Assembly (NCBI GenBank): GCA_044869805.1
Contig: JBIOXV010000044.1
Span: 15,532 to 79,531 of the forward strand
Source: CAWDVR01 sp044869805
GTDB taxonomy: Bacteria > Acidobacteriota > Thermoanaerobaculia > Multivoradales > SZUA-115
Length of the DNA: 64,000 bases
Reading direction: 5' to 3'
The position numbers and the translations under genes were made by a program. Of the stretch, positions 1 through 7,044 are shown in pieces. The notes below the pieces were generated by a model. It saw only the letters and a list, made by a program, of their open reading frames with translations, had not been told where the DNA came from and ran no database searches. Position 1 is the first letter of the stretch. Every line of letters begins with the position of its first letter.

Positions 1-1464
1 CCGGGGGTCGAGCTGGTGGCGGAGGCCGAGCTCTCCGCGGCCACCGACCCCTACCTGGCTGACCACGTGTTCCGCGGCGAGCCGCTGTTCCCGGCGGTGC
101 TCGGCCTCGAGGCCATGGCGCAGGCGGCGACCGCGCTCTGCGGCGCGCGTCAGCTCCCGACCTTCGAGAGCGTCGACCTGCCGCGCCCCATCGTGGTGCC
201 GGTGACCGGCGTCGCCGTGCTGCGCATCGCGGCCCTGGTGCGCTCGCCCGGAGTGGTGGAGGTGGTGCTGCGCAGCGACTCCGACTCCTTCCAGAGCGAC
301 CGTTTCCGCGGCCGGTGCAGGTTCGCGCCCGAGGGCAGTGCCGGTGCCGCGGAGGAACTGAGCGGCCTGGCTGGGCCGGTGACCGAGGATGAAGCTCCCG
401 TCCGCCTCGCGCCGGCGACCGACCTCTACGGCGGCGTGCTCTTCCATCGCGGCCGCTTCCAGCGCGTCGGCGGCTACCGGCGCCTCACCGCCACCGAGTG
501 CCTGGCCGAGATCTCGGCCGACGGGCACACCGCCTGGTTCAGCCGCTACCTGCCCGCCGACCTCCTGCTCGGCGATCCCGCGGCGCGCGACGCGGCGATC
601 CACGGCCTGCAAGCCTGCATCCCGCACGCGACCATCCTGCCCACCGGCGTCGACCGCGTCGTGCCCGGCGTCCTCGACGCCGAGCAGCCCCTGCGCCTGG
701 CGGCGCGCGAGCGGAGCCGCCACGGCGACCACTTCGTCTACGACCTCGAGCTCCTGGACGCCTCCGGGCGCACGGTCGAGCGCTGGCTCGGGCTGCACCT
801 CAAGGCGGTCGAGCGCTTGCCCCAGCCCGCGGCCTGGAAGCCGGCGCTCCTCGGCCCCTACCTCGAACGCCGGCTGCAGGAGCTCTTGCCCGAGTCGCGG
901 GCCTCGATCCTCCTGCTGCCGAACGGCGCCGATGGGCCGGGGACGGCAGGAGCGGCCGGCCGGCTGCTGGGCGTCCCAGCAAGTGAGGCCGGGGCGAAGG
1001 AGAACGGCGGGCCGGCTCGACGCCTGTTCCGGCGCCCGGACGGCAAGCCCGAGACCGCCAACGGCGACCACGTCTCCTTCTCCCACGCCGGTGACCTGAT
1101 GCTGGCGGTGGCGGGCGGGCCAGGGGTGGGCTGCGACCTCGAGCCGGTGGCGACGCGGTCGCCGGCGGTGTGGGGAGACCTCCTGGGGCCGGAGCGCGCG
1201 CGCCTCGCCGAAGTGCTGGCGGCGGAGTCCGGCGAGGGTGCCGACTCCGCGGCTACCCGCGTGTGGGCGGCCAGCGAATGCCTGAAGAAGGCCTCGGCGC
1301 CTTCGACCGCGCCGCTGGTGCTGGCCACCGCATCGCCCGCCCGAACCAGCGACGGCTGGGTGGTGTTGCGCGCCGGGGCCTTCGCCGTCGGCACCCTGGT
1401 GACCGCGGTCGAAGGCCGCTCCGAGCCGCTGGCGATCGCCGTCGCGTCGCGGAGCGACGCGTGA
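1..1464 (+). CDS. pksE: Enediyne-type iterative polyketide synthase, C-terminal part (DH + PPTase), truncated by window edge
   Basis: The frame is open from base 1, so this is the 3' end of a larger gene; numbering here counts from the window edge. The first part is a hotdog dehydratase domain with the catalytic-His segment ADHVFRG followed by LFPAVLGLEAMAQA, wording I know from enediyne synthases such as SgcE and CalE8. The last ~130 residues are an integrated 4'-phosphopantetheinyl transferase: GVGCDLEPV (about 374-382) supplies the Mg2+-binding acidic pair, and W422 AAS E426 CL K429 K430 matches the WxxxExxKK motif. A KS-AT-ACP-KR-DH-PPTase order is diagnostic of enediyne PKSs; the KS, AT, ACP and KR parts would lie upstream. 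The family makes the linear polyene precursor of the enediyne warhead on its own ACP. The next gene, a cognate thioesterase 28 bases downstream, supports the call. It could in principle be a related polyunsaturated-fatty-acid-type synthase, but that lacks this PPTase/thioesterase pairing. Confidence 0.85.
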   Translation, partial: PGVELVAEAELSAATDPYLADHVFRGEPLFPAVLGLEAMAQAATALCGARQLPTFESVDLPRPIVVPVTGVAVLRIAALVRSPGVVEVVLRSDSDSFQSDRFRGRCRFAPEGSAGAAEELSGLAGPVTEDEAPVRLAPATDLYGGVLFHRGRFQRVGGYRRLTATECLAEISADGHTAWFSRYLPADLLLGDPAARDAAIHGLQACIPHATILPTGVDRVVPGVLDAEQPLRLAARERSRHGDHFVYDLELLDASGRTVERWLGLHLKAVERLPQPAAWKPALLGPYLERRLQELLPESRASILLLPNGADGPGTAGAAGRLLGVPASEAGAKENGGPARRLFRRPDGKPETANGDHVSFSHAGDLMLAVAGGPGVGCDLEPVATRSPAVWGDLLGPERARLAEVLAAESGEGADSAATRVWAASECLKKASAPSTAPLVLATASPARTSDGWVVLRAGAFAVGTLVTAVEGRSEPLAIAVASRSDA

Positions 1465-1492
1465 GCACGGCGGCGGTGGAGCGGAGCGGCGA

Positions 1493-1954
1493 GTGACCGA
1501 CACCGGCGTGGCGGGCGGGGCCCCGGCGGGGCGCTCCCGGGCCTACGAGTACCGTCACCTGGTCGGCTTCGAAGACACCAACCTGGTCGGCAACGTCTAC
1601 TACGTCAACCACCTGCGCTGGCAGGGCCGCTGCCGCGAGCAGTTCCTCGCCGAGCACGCGCCCGAGGTGGCGCGGGACCTCACCCGCGGCCTGGCGCTCG
1701 CCACCGTGCGGTGCTCCTGCGAGTACCTGGCCGAGCTCGAGGTCTTCGACCGCGTCGTCCTCCGCATGCGCCTCGGCGGCGTGCGGCAGAACCGCATCGA
1801 CCTGCTCTTCGAGTACTGGCGCGAACGAGACGGCGGCGAGGAGCTGATCGCCAAGGGCGAGCAGCAGGTCGCCTGCATGCGCCGCGAAGGCGACCACACC
1901 GTCCCCACCCCGGTGCCGGCGGCGCTCGCCGCGGCGCTGGCGAAGTACTCGTAG
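1493..1954 (+). CDS. Enediyne polyketide thioesterase (CalE7/SgcE10/DynE7 type)
   Basis: A 153-residue single-domain hotdog-fold acyl-ACP thioesterase that releases the nascent polyene chain from the enediyne PKS. Residues 25-42 read GFEDTNLVGNVYYVN then HLRWQGR, essentially the enediyne thioesterase signature. N30 sits where ordinary 4-hydroxybenzoyl-CoA-type thioesterases carry a catalytic Asp, the substitution known in CalE7 and relatives, and the Arg of RWQGR is the other conserved residue. The GTG start at 1493 is in the tail of a short alternative frame 28 bases after the PKS stop; the Ala/Gly-rich first 15 residues are poorly conserved, so a slightly later start is possible. Co-transcription with the PKS is very likely. 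No further warhead genes (E3/E4/E5 homologues) follow in the window, so the remaining cassette must be upstream. Confidence 0.88.
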   Translation: MTDTGVAGGAPAGRSRAYEYRHLVGFEDTNLVGNVYYVNHLRWQGRCREQFLAEHAPEVARDLTRGLALATVRCSCEYLAELEVFDRVVLRMRLGGVRQNRIDLLFEYWRERDGGEELIAKGEQQVACMRREGDHTVPTPVPAALAAALAKYS

Positions 1955-2226
1955 GAAGCCGGCACTGGCGATCGCCACGGGCAGGAACCCGGACAAAGGA
2001 CACCTAGGCCGAGGCGTCGCCTCCTCCTCGCCTTCCAGTCGTGTACGGTACAGACGTTGCTTGCGCTACTGCCTCGAGCAAGCTCCTCACCGAGAGTGCC
2101 AGGATGCCCCAGACAACGGCGTAGCCAAGCCAGGGGACAGGGCGTCGGACGAGGACCCGTCATTGATAGCGCGTCGCCGTCAAAGCTTCGTCAGCCGTCC
2201 AGGTGAAGCGGCAGATCAAGGGTGCC

Positions 2227-3633
2227 TCACTCGACATACCCCAGCGCCTTCAACTGCCGCAGGGTTTCCTCGTCCGCGGCCTGCATGGCGCGCTGATTCT
2301 CCTCGGGCGTGAGGGCGGCGCGGCGGCGCTGGTTCCGTTCGCGGATGCGACGCGCGGCGAGCAGCAGGCGGCTGGCGGTCGCGGGCTCGCTCGCGGCGAG
2401 GTCCCTGGTCTCGCCGGGGTCGGCCACCAGATCGTATAGCTCGAGGGCGCGATCGGCCTCGCGGGTGATGAGCTTGTAGCGGCCCATGACGAGCGCGTCG
2501 GTGCCGGCGCCGCGCAGGGGGTTGACCAGGTAGTGCGGGCGGTCGGCGAAGCCGGGGTCTCGGCCGTCGCGCAGCAGCCGGACCAGGCTCCGGCCCTGCG
2601 GTGCTTCGAGGCAGCGGACGCCGAGCAGGTCGGCCAGCGTGGGCATGAGGTCGACGTGCGACACCGGCTCGTCGATCACCCGCCCCGCGGGGATGCCGGG
2701 CCCGGCGAGGATCAGGGGGACCCGCACCACCTCGTCGTAGAAGATCTCGCCGTGCAGGAACTCGCCGTGCTCGCCGAAGCCCTCGCCGTGGTCGGAGGTG
2801 ACGGCGACCACCGTGTCTTTGTCCCGGCCACTCGCGGCCAGCGCCTTCAGGAGGTAGCCGATGCGCTCGTCGACCGACTCGACCTCCTTGAGGTACAGCC
2901 TCCGCACGAACGCTAGCTCGGCCGCGGACAGGGTCGGGGCCACGTCGCGCAGCTTGCGCTCGCCGGTAGCCGGGTCGTCGCCGTGGCCCAGGCCCAGGTA
3001 GAAGTCGACCGGCCGCGGCAGCTCCTTCGCTTGGGTTTCGAGGGCCGGCATGTACTTGGCGGGTGGAGCGTACGCGGCGTGGGGGTCGCGGATCCAGTAG
3101 AGCGCAAAGAAGGCATTGCCGTGCGGCCCCAACAGGTAGCGCAGCGTGGGTAGAAGCCGGCGGTTGCGCCCGACCACGGCGTCGAAGTCGAGGCCAGGAT
3201 CGAGCTCCGCGGCCAGGGTACCGGCGGGCGGCCCGTCGCCGAGGCCCTGGCGGACGTTCGAGCGCGTGGCGATCGAGTTCTCGAACGAGGCGAAGGTGTG
3301 GTAGCCGTGGGCGGCCAGCGCCTCGGCGAGCAGCAGCTCCTCGTCGGGGACGCGGAAGCGGAGCAGCTCTCTGCCGTCGGCGAGCGGCCGGGAGTACTGG
3401 CTGGCATAGTTGCCAGTCATCATCGACACCACGGACGGCAGGGTCCAGGGTGCGTTGGCGTAGGAGCGGGTGAAGCGGGCACCCCGCGCGGCGAGCGCGC
3501 AGAGGTTCGGTGTCTGAGCGCCGCCTCCGTAGCAGTGCAGAGCGTCGGCGCGCAGCGTATCGGAGACGATGAGCAGCACGCTGCTCGTGGGCGGCGGCCG
3601 GCCGCAGGCGGCGAGCAACGCCGCGCCGCACAC
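2227..3633 (-). CDS. Sulfatase/alkaline-phosphatase-superfamily lipoprotein (Thr nucleophile type)
   Basis: A 468-residue sulfatase-fold hydrolase. Metal-site motifs are present: VSDTLRADALHCYGG near the N-terminus and SDHGEGFGEHGEFLHG in the C-terminal half. At the nucleophile position the motif is WTLPSVVSMMTG: a Thr stands where true sulfatases have the formylglycine-forming Cys or Ser, as in phosphoethanolamine transferases and LTA synthases, so sulfate ester cleavage should not be assumed. The N-terminus reads ALLAAC, a lipobox, predicting a lipid-anchored periplasmic enzyme. The GTG start gives an unusually short signal peptide; a CTG codon at 3664-3666, preceded by a purine-rich GGGGCGGGA, would add a normal basic n-region (ALRTRLLLSSV) and may be the true start. 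It lies directly downstream of lpxC on the same strand, which suggests a role in envelope or lipid A modification, but the substrate is unknown. Confidence 0.8.
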   Translation of the reverse strand: MCGAALLAACGRPPPTSSVLLIVSDTLRADALHCYGGGAQTPNLCALAARGARFTRSYANAPWTLPSVVSMMTGNYASQYSRPLADGRELLRFRVPDEELLLAEALAAHGYHTFASFENSIATRSNVRQGLGDGPPAGTLAAELDPGLDFDAVVGRNRRLLPTLRYLLGPHGNAFFALYWIRDPHAAYAPPAKYMPALETQAKELPRPVDFYLGLGHGDDPATGERKLRDVAPTLSAAELAFVRRLYLKEVESVDERIGYLLKALAASGRDKDTVVAVTSDHGEGFGEHGEFLHGEIFYDEVVRVPLILAGPGIPAGRVIDEPVSHVDLMPTLADLLGVRCLEAPQGRSLVRLLRDGRDPGFADRPHYLVNPLRGAGTDALVMGRYKLITREADRALELYDLVADPGETRDLAASEPATASRLLLAARRIRERNQRRRAALTPEENQRAMQAADEETLRQLKALGYVE

Positions 3634-3680
3634 GCTCGACAGCAGAAGGCGGGTCCGCAGAGCCAGAGTTCCCGCCCCTT

Positions 3681-4985
3681 CTAGATCCTGGTCGCTGCGA
3701 AGACCTTCCTGAGCAGCGCCACGTTGTCGCGGTGGCCGGAGAGCCGGGCGGTGACGCGGCCGCGGATGGGGTAGCCCAGCAAGTAGAGATCGCCGATGAT
3801 GTCCAGGATCTTGTGGCGCACGAACTCGTCGGGGAAGCGCAGCTCGGTGTTGACCACGTTGTCCTCGCCGACCAGGATGAAGTTGTCCAGCCGCCCGCCG
3901 CTGCCGAGGCCCATCTCGGCCATCATCTTGATGTCGCGCACGAAGCCGAAGGTGCGGGCAGGGGCGATCTCCTCGCGGTAGCGCTCGAAGTCGGTGAGCT
4001 CGAAGTCGTAGGCCTGCTCGCCGATCGGCGGCGGGTAGCGCAGCAGGTAGGAGACGGCGAGGCCGTCGTAGGGCTCCAGCCGCAGGCTCTTCTCTCCGCT
4101 GCCGTTCACCTCGTACACGCGGTCGATCACGATCTCTTCGCGCGCCTCGTCTTGCTCCTCGATGCCGATCTGCTCGAGGGTGCGGCAGAAGTCCGCCGCC
4201 GAGCCGTCGAGCACCGGCACCTCGCCGTGCAGCTTGACCAGCAGGTTGGTGATGCCGCAGGCGTGGAGCGCCGAGAGCAGGTGCTCGGTGGTCTTCACCT
4301 GGGCGCCGCCGCCGGCGAGGGTGGTGGCGTAATCGGTGTCGGCCACCGCCGCGACGTGGGCGGGGATCAGGCTGCCGCCGGGCAAGGAAAGGAAGTGGAT
4401 GCCGCTGCCGGGGGGCAGCGGCTGGATCACCATGCCGGTGCGGCCGCCGGAGTGGAGCCCGAGGCCGTAGATCACGGTCGAGTGGTTGATCGTCCGCTGC
4501 CGCTCGCCGCTGGCACGCAAGATCGACAGCCGAGGCGGCGGGGTGAGGCGGTGCTCGGCCGCGGGCGGCAAGGCGGTCGGCGGAAGGTGGAAGGCCCCGG
4601 TCGGCGAGCCGGCGAGCCGCCGCTGGCGGTGCGCCAGGGCGCCCTGCAGAGCCTCGACGACTTGGTGGTAGGAGACCGGCTTCTCGAGGTAGTCGAAGGC
4701 ACCCATCTTGATCGCCTTGACCGCGGTGGCGACGGTGCCGTGGCCGGACATCATCACCACCGCCACGGCCGGGTCGAGGGCGCGCAGCGCCGCCAGGGTC
4801 TCCAGGCCGTCGCGATCGGGGAGCCAGACGTCGAGGAACACCACGTCCGGCTGCTGCGACTGGTAGAGCCGGATCGCCTCCTCCCCGGAACGGGTGGCGA
4901 TCGTCGCCATCCCCTGATCGCGCAGCACGCCGGCCAGGGTGGTAACGATTCCGGGCTCGTCATCGACCAACAGCACCAAGGACAT
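3681..4985 (-). CDS. lpxC: Receiver-domain/LpxC fusion: UDP-3-O-acyl-N-acetylglucosamine deacetylase with N-terminal response-regulator domain
   Basis: 434 residues in two parts. Residues 1-120 are a complete CheY-like receiver: acidic pair D8/D9, phospho-acceptor D52 in VVFLDVWLP, S80 in MMSGHGT and K102 in YLEKPV. A Pro/Ala-rich linker (about 124-158) leads to a full-length LpxC (about 160-434), the Zn2+ deacetylase that commits UDP-acyl-GlcNAc to lipid A synthesis. Zn ligands are visible as TTEH235LLSAL, H391KILD395 and SGH418RDN; K392 and E234 are the usual catalytic neighbours. The ATG at 4985 is chosen because it begins the receiver fold exactly; upstream in-frame codons overlap the divergent gene's leader and look non-coding. 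A -10-like TAAAAT lies 8 bases before the ATG with no Shine-Dalgarno. Ordinary LpxC proteins are about 300 residues and lack a receiver, so phosphorylation control of lipid A commitment is a reasonable inference. The sulfatase-like gene follows 47 bases downstream. Confidence 0.93.
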   Translation of the reverse strand: MSLVLLVDDEPGIVTTLAGVLRDQGMATIATRSGEEAIRLYQSQQPDVVFLDVWLPDRDGLETLAALRALDPAVAVVMMSGHGTVATAVKAIKMGAFDYLEKPVSYHQVVEALQGALAHRQRRLAGSPTGAFHLPPTALPPAAEHRLTPPPRLSILRASGERQRTINHSTVIYGLGLHSGGRTGMVIQPLPPGSGIHFLSLPGGSLIPAHVAAVADTDYATTLAGGGAQVKTTEHLLSALHACGITNLLVKLHGEVPVLDGSAADFCRTLEQIGIEEQDEAREEIVIDRVYEVNGSGEKSLRLEPYDGLAVSYLLRYPPPIGEQAYDFELTDFERYREEIAPARTFGFVRDIKMMAEMGLGSGGRLDNFILVGEDNVVNTELRFPDEFVRHKILDIIGDLYLLGYPIRGRVTARLSGHRDNVALLRKVFAATRI

Positions 4986-4993
4986 GACCGGGG

Positions 4994-4999
4994 ATTTTA
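4994..4999 (-). promoter_or_regulatory. Candidate -10 element of lpxC (leaderless)
   Basis: Reading the minus strand, TAAAAT ends 8 bases before the lpxC ATG, so transcription would begin at or next to the start codon. It sits inside an imperfect palindrome (4988-5005, arms CCGGGG and CCCGG around an AT core) in the 73-base divergent gap to the next gene, which could be an operator. No -35 match is obvious. Confidence 0.4.
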
Positions 5000-5058
5000 T
5001 CCCGGCCGGTGCACGGCTGCGGCCGCCTGCCGGCTCATCTTCTAGAGAGGGCAAGATC

Positions 5059-7014
5059 ATGGCGAAGACCGAGACCGACGGCGGCAAGCGGGAACCCTTC
5101 GCGGCGGCGTTCGCGCGCCTGGAAGAGAATCGGAAGTCCGGCAGGCGGCGCCTGGGATCGGCCCAGGCGCGAGCTGCCTCCACCCTGGAGCCCTGCGAGA
5201 CGCTCAACTCGCGAACCGCGCCGGAGTACCAGTTCCAGTTCCGGCTGCCCTTCGAGCTGATACGGCTCGTCGACCTGCCGCTCGCCAACTTCGACCCGCC
5301 GATCTCGATCTCGTGCGTGCCGGTCCTCGCCGGGCGGCTGAGTTTCGCCGCCGACCTGCGCTACAGCCAGACCTGGGCCTTCCAGCGCCTGCACATCGCC
5401 GACCTGTCGTCGAGCATCGCGCTGGCGCCGGGCGAGAAGCTCACGCTGACCATCAAAAAGACCCAGCGCACGCAGCTCACCGAGACCACGCTGCAGTCGT
5501 CGGAGTCGCTGGACTCGGTCGAGAGCTCGATCGTCGACAAGGACGTGCTCAACATCCAGCGCTCGACGGCCAACACCATGCAGTGGCGGGTGGACGGCAG
5601 CGCCAGTGTGTCGCTGCTGGGCATCCTGTCGCTGGGTGGTGGCGGCGGCGTGGCGGGCTCGGCACAGAGCTCCTCGAACACCGTCGTCGAGCAGATCTCC
5701 GAGGCGACGGAGAAGTCCGTGCGGCGGGTGCAGGCGCTGCAGAAGGTGGAGGTGTCGCGGCAGAGCGAGCTCACCCTCGACCAGACCCAGACGCGCACCA
5801 TCGAGAACCCCTACCGCGACCGCTCGTTGACTCTGCACGTCTACGAGCTGGCCAAGCAGTTCTCGGTCTCGACCGAGCTGACCGAGATCCGGCCGGTGGT
5901 GATCCTCGAGATCACCGACCTCGGCCTCGACCGCGACTTCGTGCTCGCGCAAGGCGAGTTCCTGGACGCCGAGCTCCTCGACCGCAGCCTCGCTGCCGAG
6001 CTCAAGGAGGCCCTCGCGGCGGTACGAGAGCCGGTGGGGAACAGCCACCGCACGCTGGCGCGGCGCTACGCGCGGCTCGCCTTCCACTTCCTCTTCGAGG
6101 CTCCGAACCTCTTCAACCTGGACAGCGGCGACCCCGACGAGAACAACCCTTGGCTGTCCTTCGCCGACGACGAGGGCTTCGACGACGCGCGCTCCAACGA
6201 GGCGGGGCGGATCTTCATGACGCTCGGCACCTACCTGCGCCTCCAGGCCGAGATCTACAGCCGGCCGCCGTTCGGCCCGCCCCCGCTGGCGGGGTTCCCG
6301 CCGCCCTGGCCGGGGCCGTCCCGCCTCGGGCATGACCTCGAGGTGGAGATGGCGGTGGCGCTCGCCGACGCGGTGCGCGACGAGTGGAAGGCACTGCCGC
6401 CGGACCGCATCGATGACTTGACGGACACCGGCGACCGCACCGAGGTGCTGCGCCGCGTCTCGGGTTTCGTCGCGCTGGTGGACGGCCTGCTCAAGCCGCT
6501 ACTCAAGCCGCTCGAGGAGGAGCGCGCCGCCGCCGAGGCGCGCAACCGCGCCGAGGACGTGATCGACCGCGTGGAGCGCCACCTGGACTGCAACAAGGCC
6601 TTCTACGTGCAGCGCTTCCTCGATTCCACGTGGCGCCGCACCCACGGTTACGCCCTGGGCGACGCCTACGCCCGCGCCATCCGGAGCGGCCAGGTCCCCA
6701 ACCTGGTGCCGAACCAGATCGAGACCTTCCTCCAGTTCTTCAACGCGCGGCTGGGCTTCCTCGACGGCTTCCAGTTCGTGGTGCCCTTGCACCACGCGGT
6801 GAGCGTCGCCAACGGCCTCGACTTCATCGAGGACCTCACCGGCATCCCGGAGCCGCTGCTGCCCGGTGGCTTCCAGACCGACACCCGGGACCTGACCATC
6901 CCCACCGACGGTTACCACCTGGAGCCGATCGGCGGCCGCTGCGTGCTGCAGGAGCTGCCGGAGGGCGGCGCGACGGTGTCGACCAACATCTCGATCCAGG
7001 CGAGCGAGCCGTAA
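5059..7014 (+). CDS. Large protein of unknown family (651 aa), first of a two-gene unit
   Basis: I do not recognise this family. The ATG at 5059 has a GAGAGG ribosome binding site 10 bases upstream; longer in-frame starts run into the divergent lpxC gene. There is no signal peptide or membrane segment. Residues about 110-290 are Ser/Thr/Gln/Glu-rich and predicted beta or coiled-coil: after LAPGEKLTLTIKKTQRTQ come many polar repeats (TLQSSESLDSVESSIVDKD), a Gly-rich stretch (LGGGGGVAG) and a helical segment (VVEQISEATEKSVRRVQALQKVEV). The C-terminal half is helical and acidic with a Pro-rich loop (PPFGPPPLAGFPPPWPGP). The next gene begins 30 bases downstream with its own ribosome binding site, so both are probably one transcript. 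Because the neighbour looks toxin-like, a structural, carrier or delivery role is possible, but that is only contextual. Confidence 0.75.
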   Translation: MAKTETDGGKREPFAAAFARLEENRKSGRRRLGSAQARAASTLEPCETLNSRTAPEYQFQFRLPFELIRLVDLPLANFDPPISISCVPVLAGRLSFAADLRYSQTWAFQRLHIADLSSSIALAPGEKLTLTIKKTQRTQLTETTLQSSESLDSVESSIVDKDVLNIQRSTANTMQWRVDGSASVSLLGILSLGGGGGVAGSAQSSSNTVVEQISEATEKSVRRVQALQKVEVSRQSELTLDQTQTRTIENPYRDRSLTLHVYELAKQFSVSTELTEIRPVVILEITDLGLDRDFVLAQGEFLDAELLDRSLAAELKEALAAVREPVGNSHRTLARRYARLAFHFLFEAPNLFNLDSGDPDENNPWLSFADDEGFDDARSNEAGRIFMTLGTYLRLQAEIYSRPPFGPPPLAGFPPPWPGPSRLGHDLEVEMAVALADAVRDEWKALPPDRIDDLTDTGDRTEVLRRVSGFVALVDGLLKPLLKPLEEERAAAEARNRAEDVIDRVERHLDCNKAFYVQRFLDSTWRRTHGYALGDAYARAIRSGQVPNLVPNQIETFLQFFNARLGFLDGFQFVVPLHHAVSVANGLDFIEDLTGIPEPLLPGGFQTDTRDLTIPTDGYHLEPIGGRCVLQELPEGGATVSTNISIQASEP

Positions 7015-7044
7015 GGCCGCCGGGCCGCGGCGAACGGAGGTGCG

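Noticed and set aside
1955..2226. RNA gene or further enediyne gene in the gap
   Set aside because: No cloverleaf, no coding signal; only a 12-bp palindrome (TGGCGATCGCCA at 1966-1977) was noticed, too short for a call.
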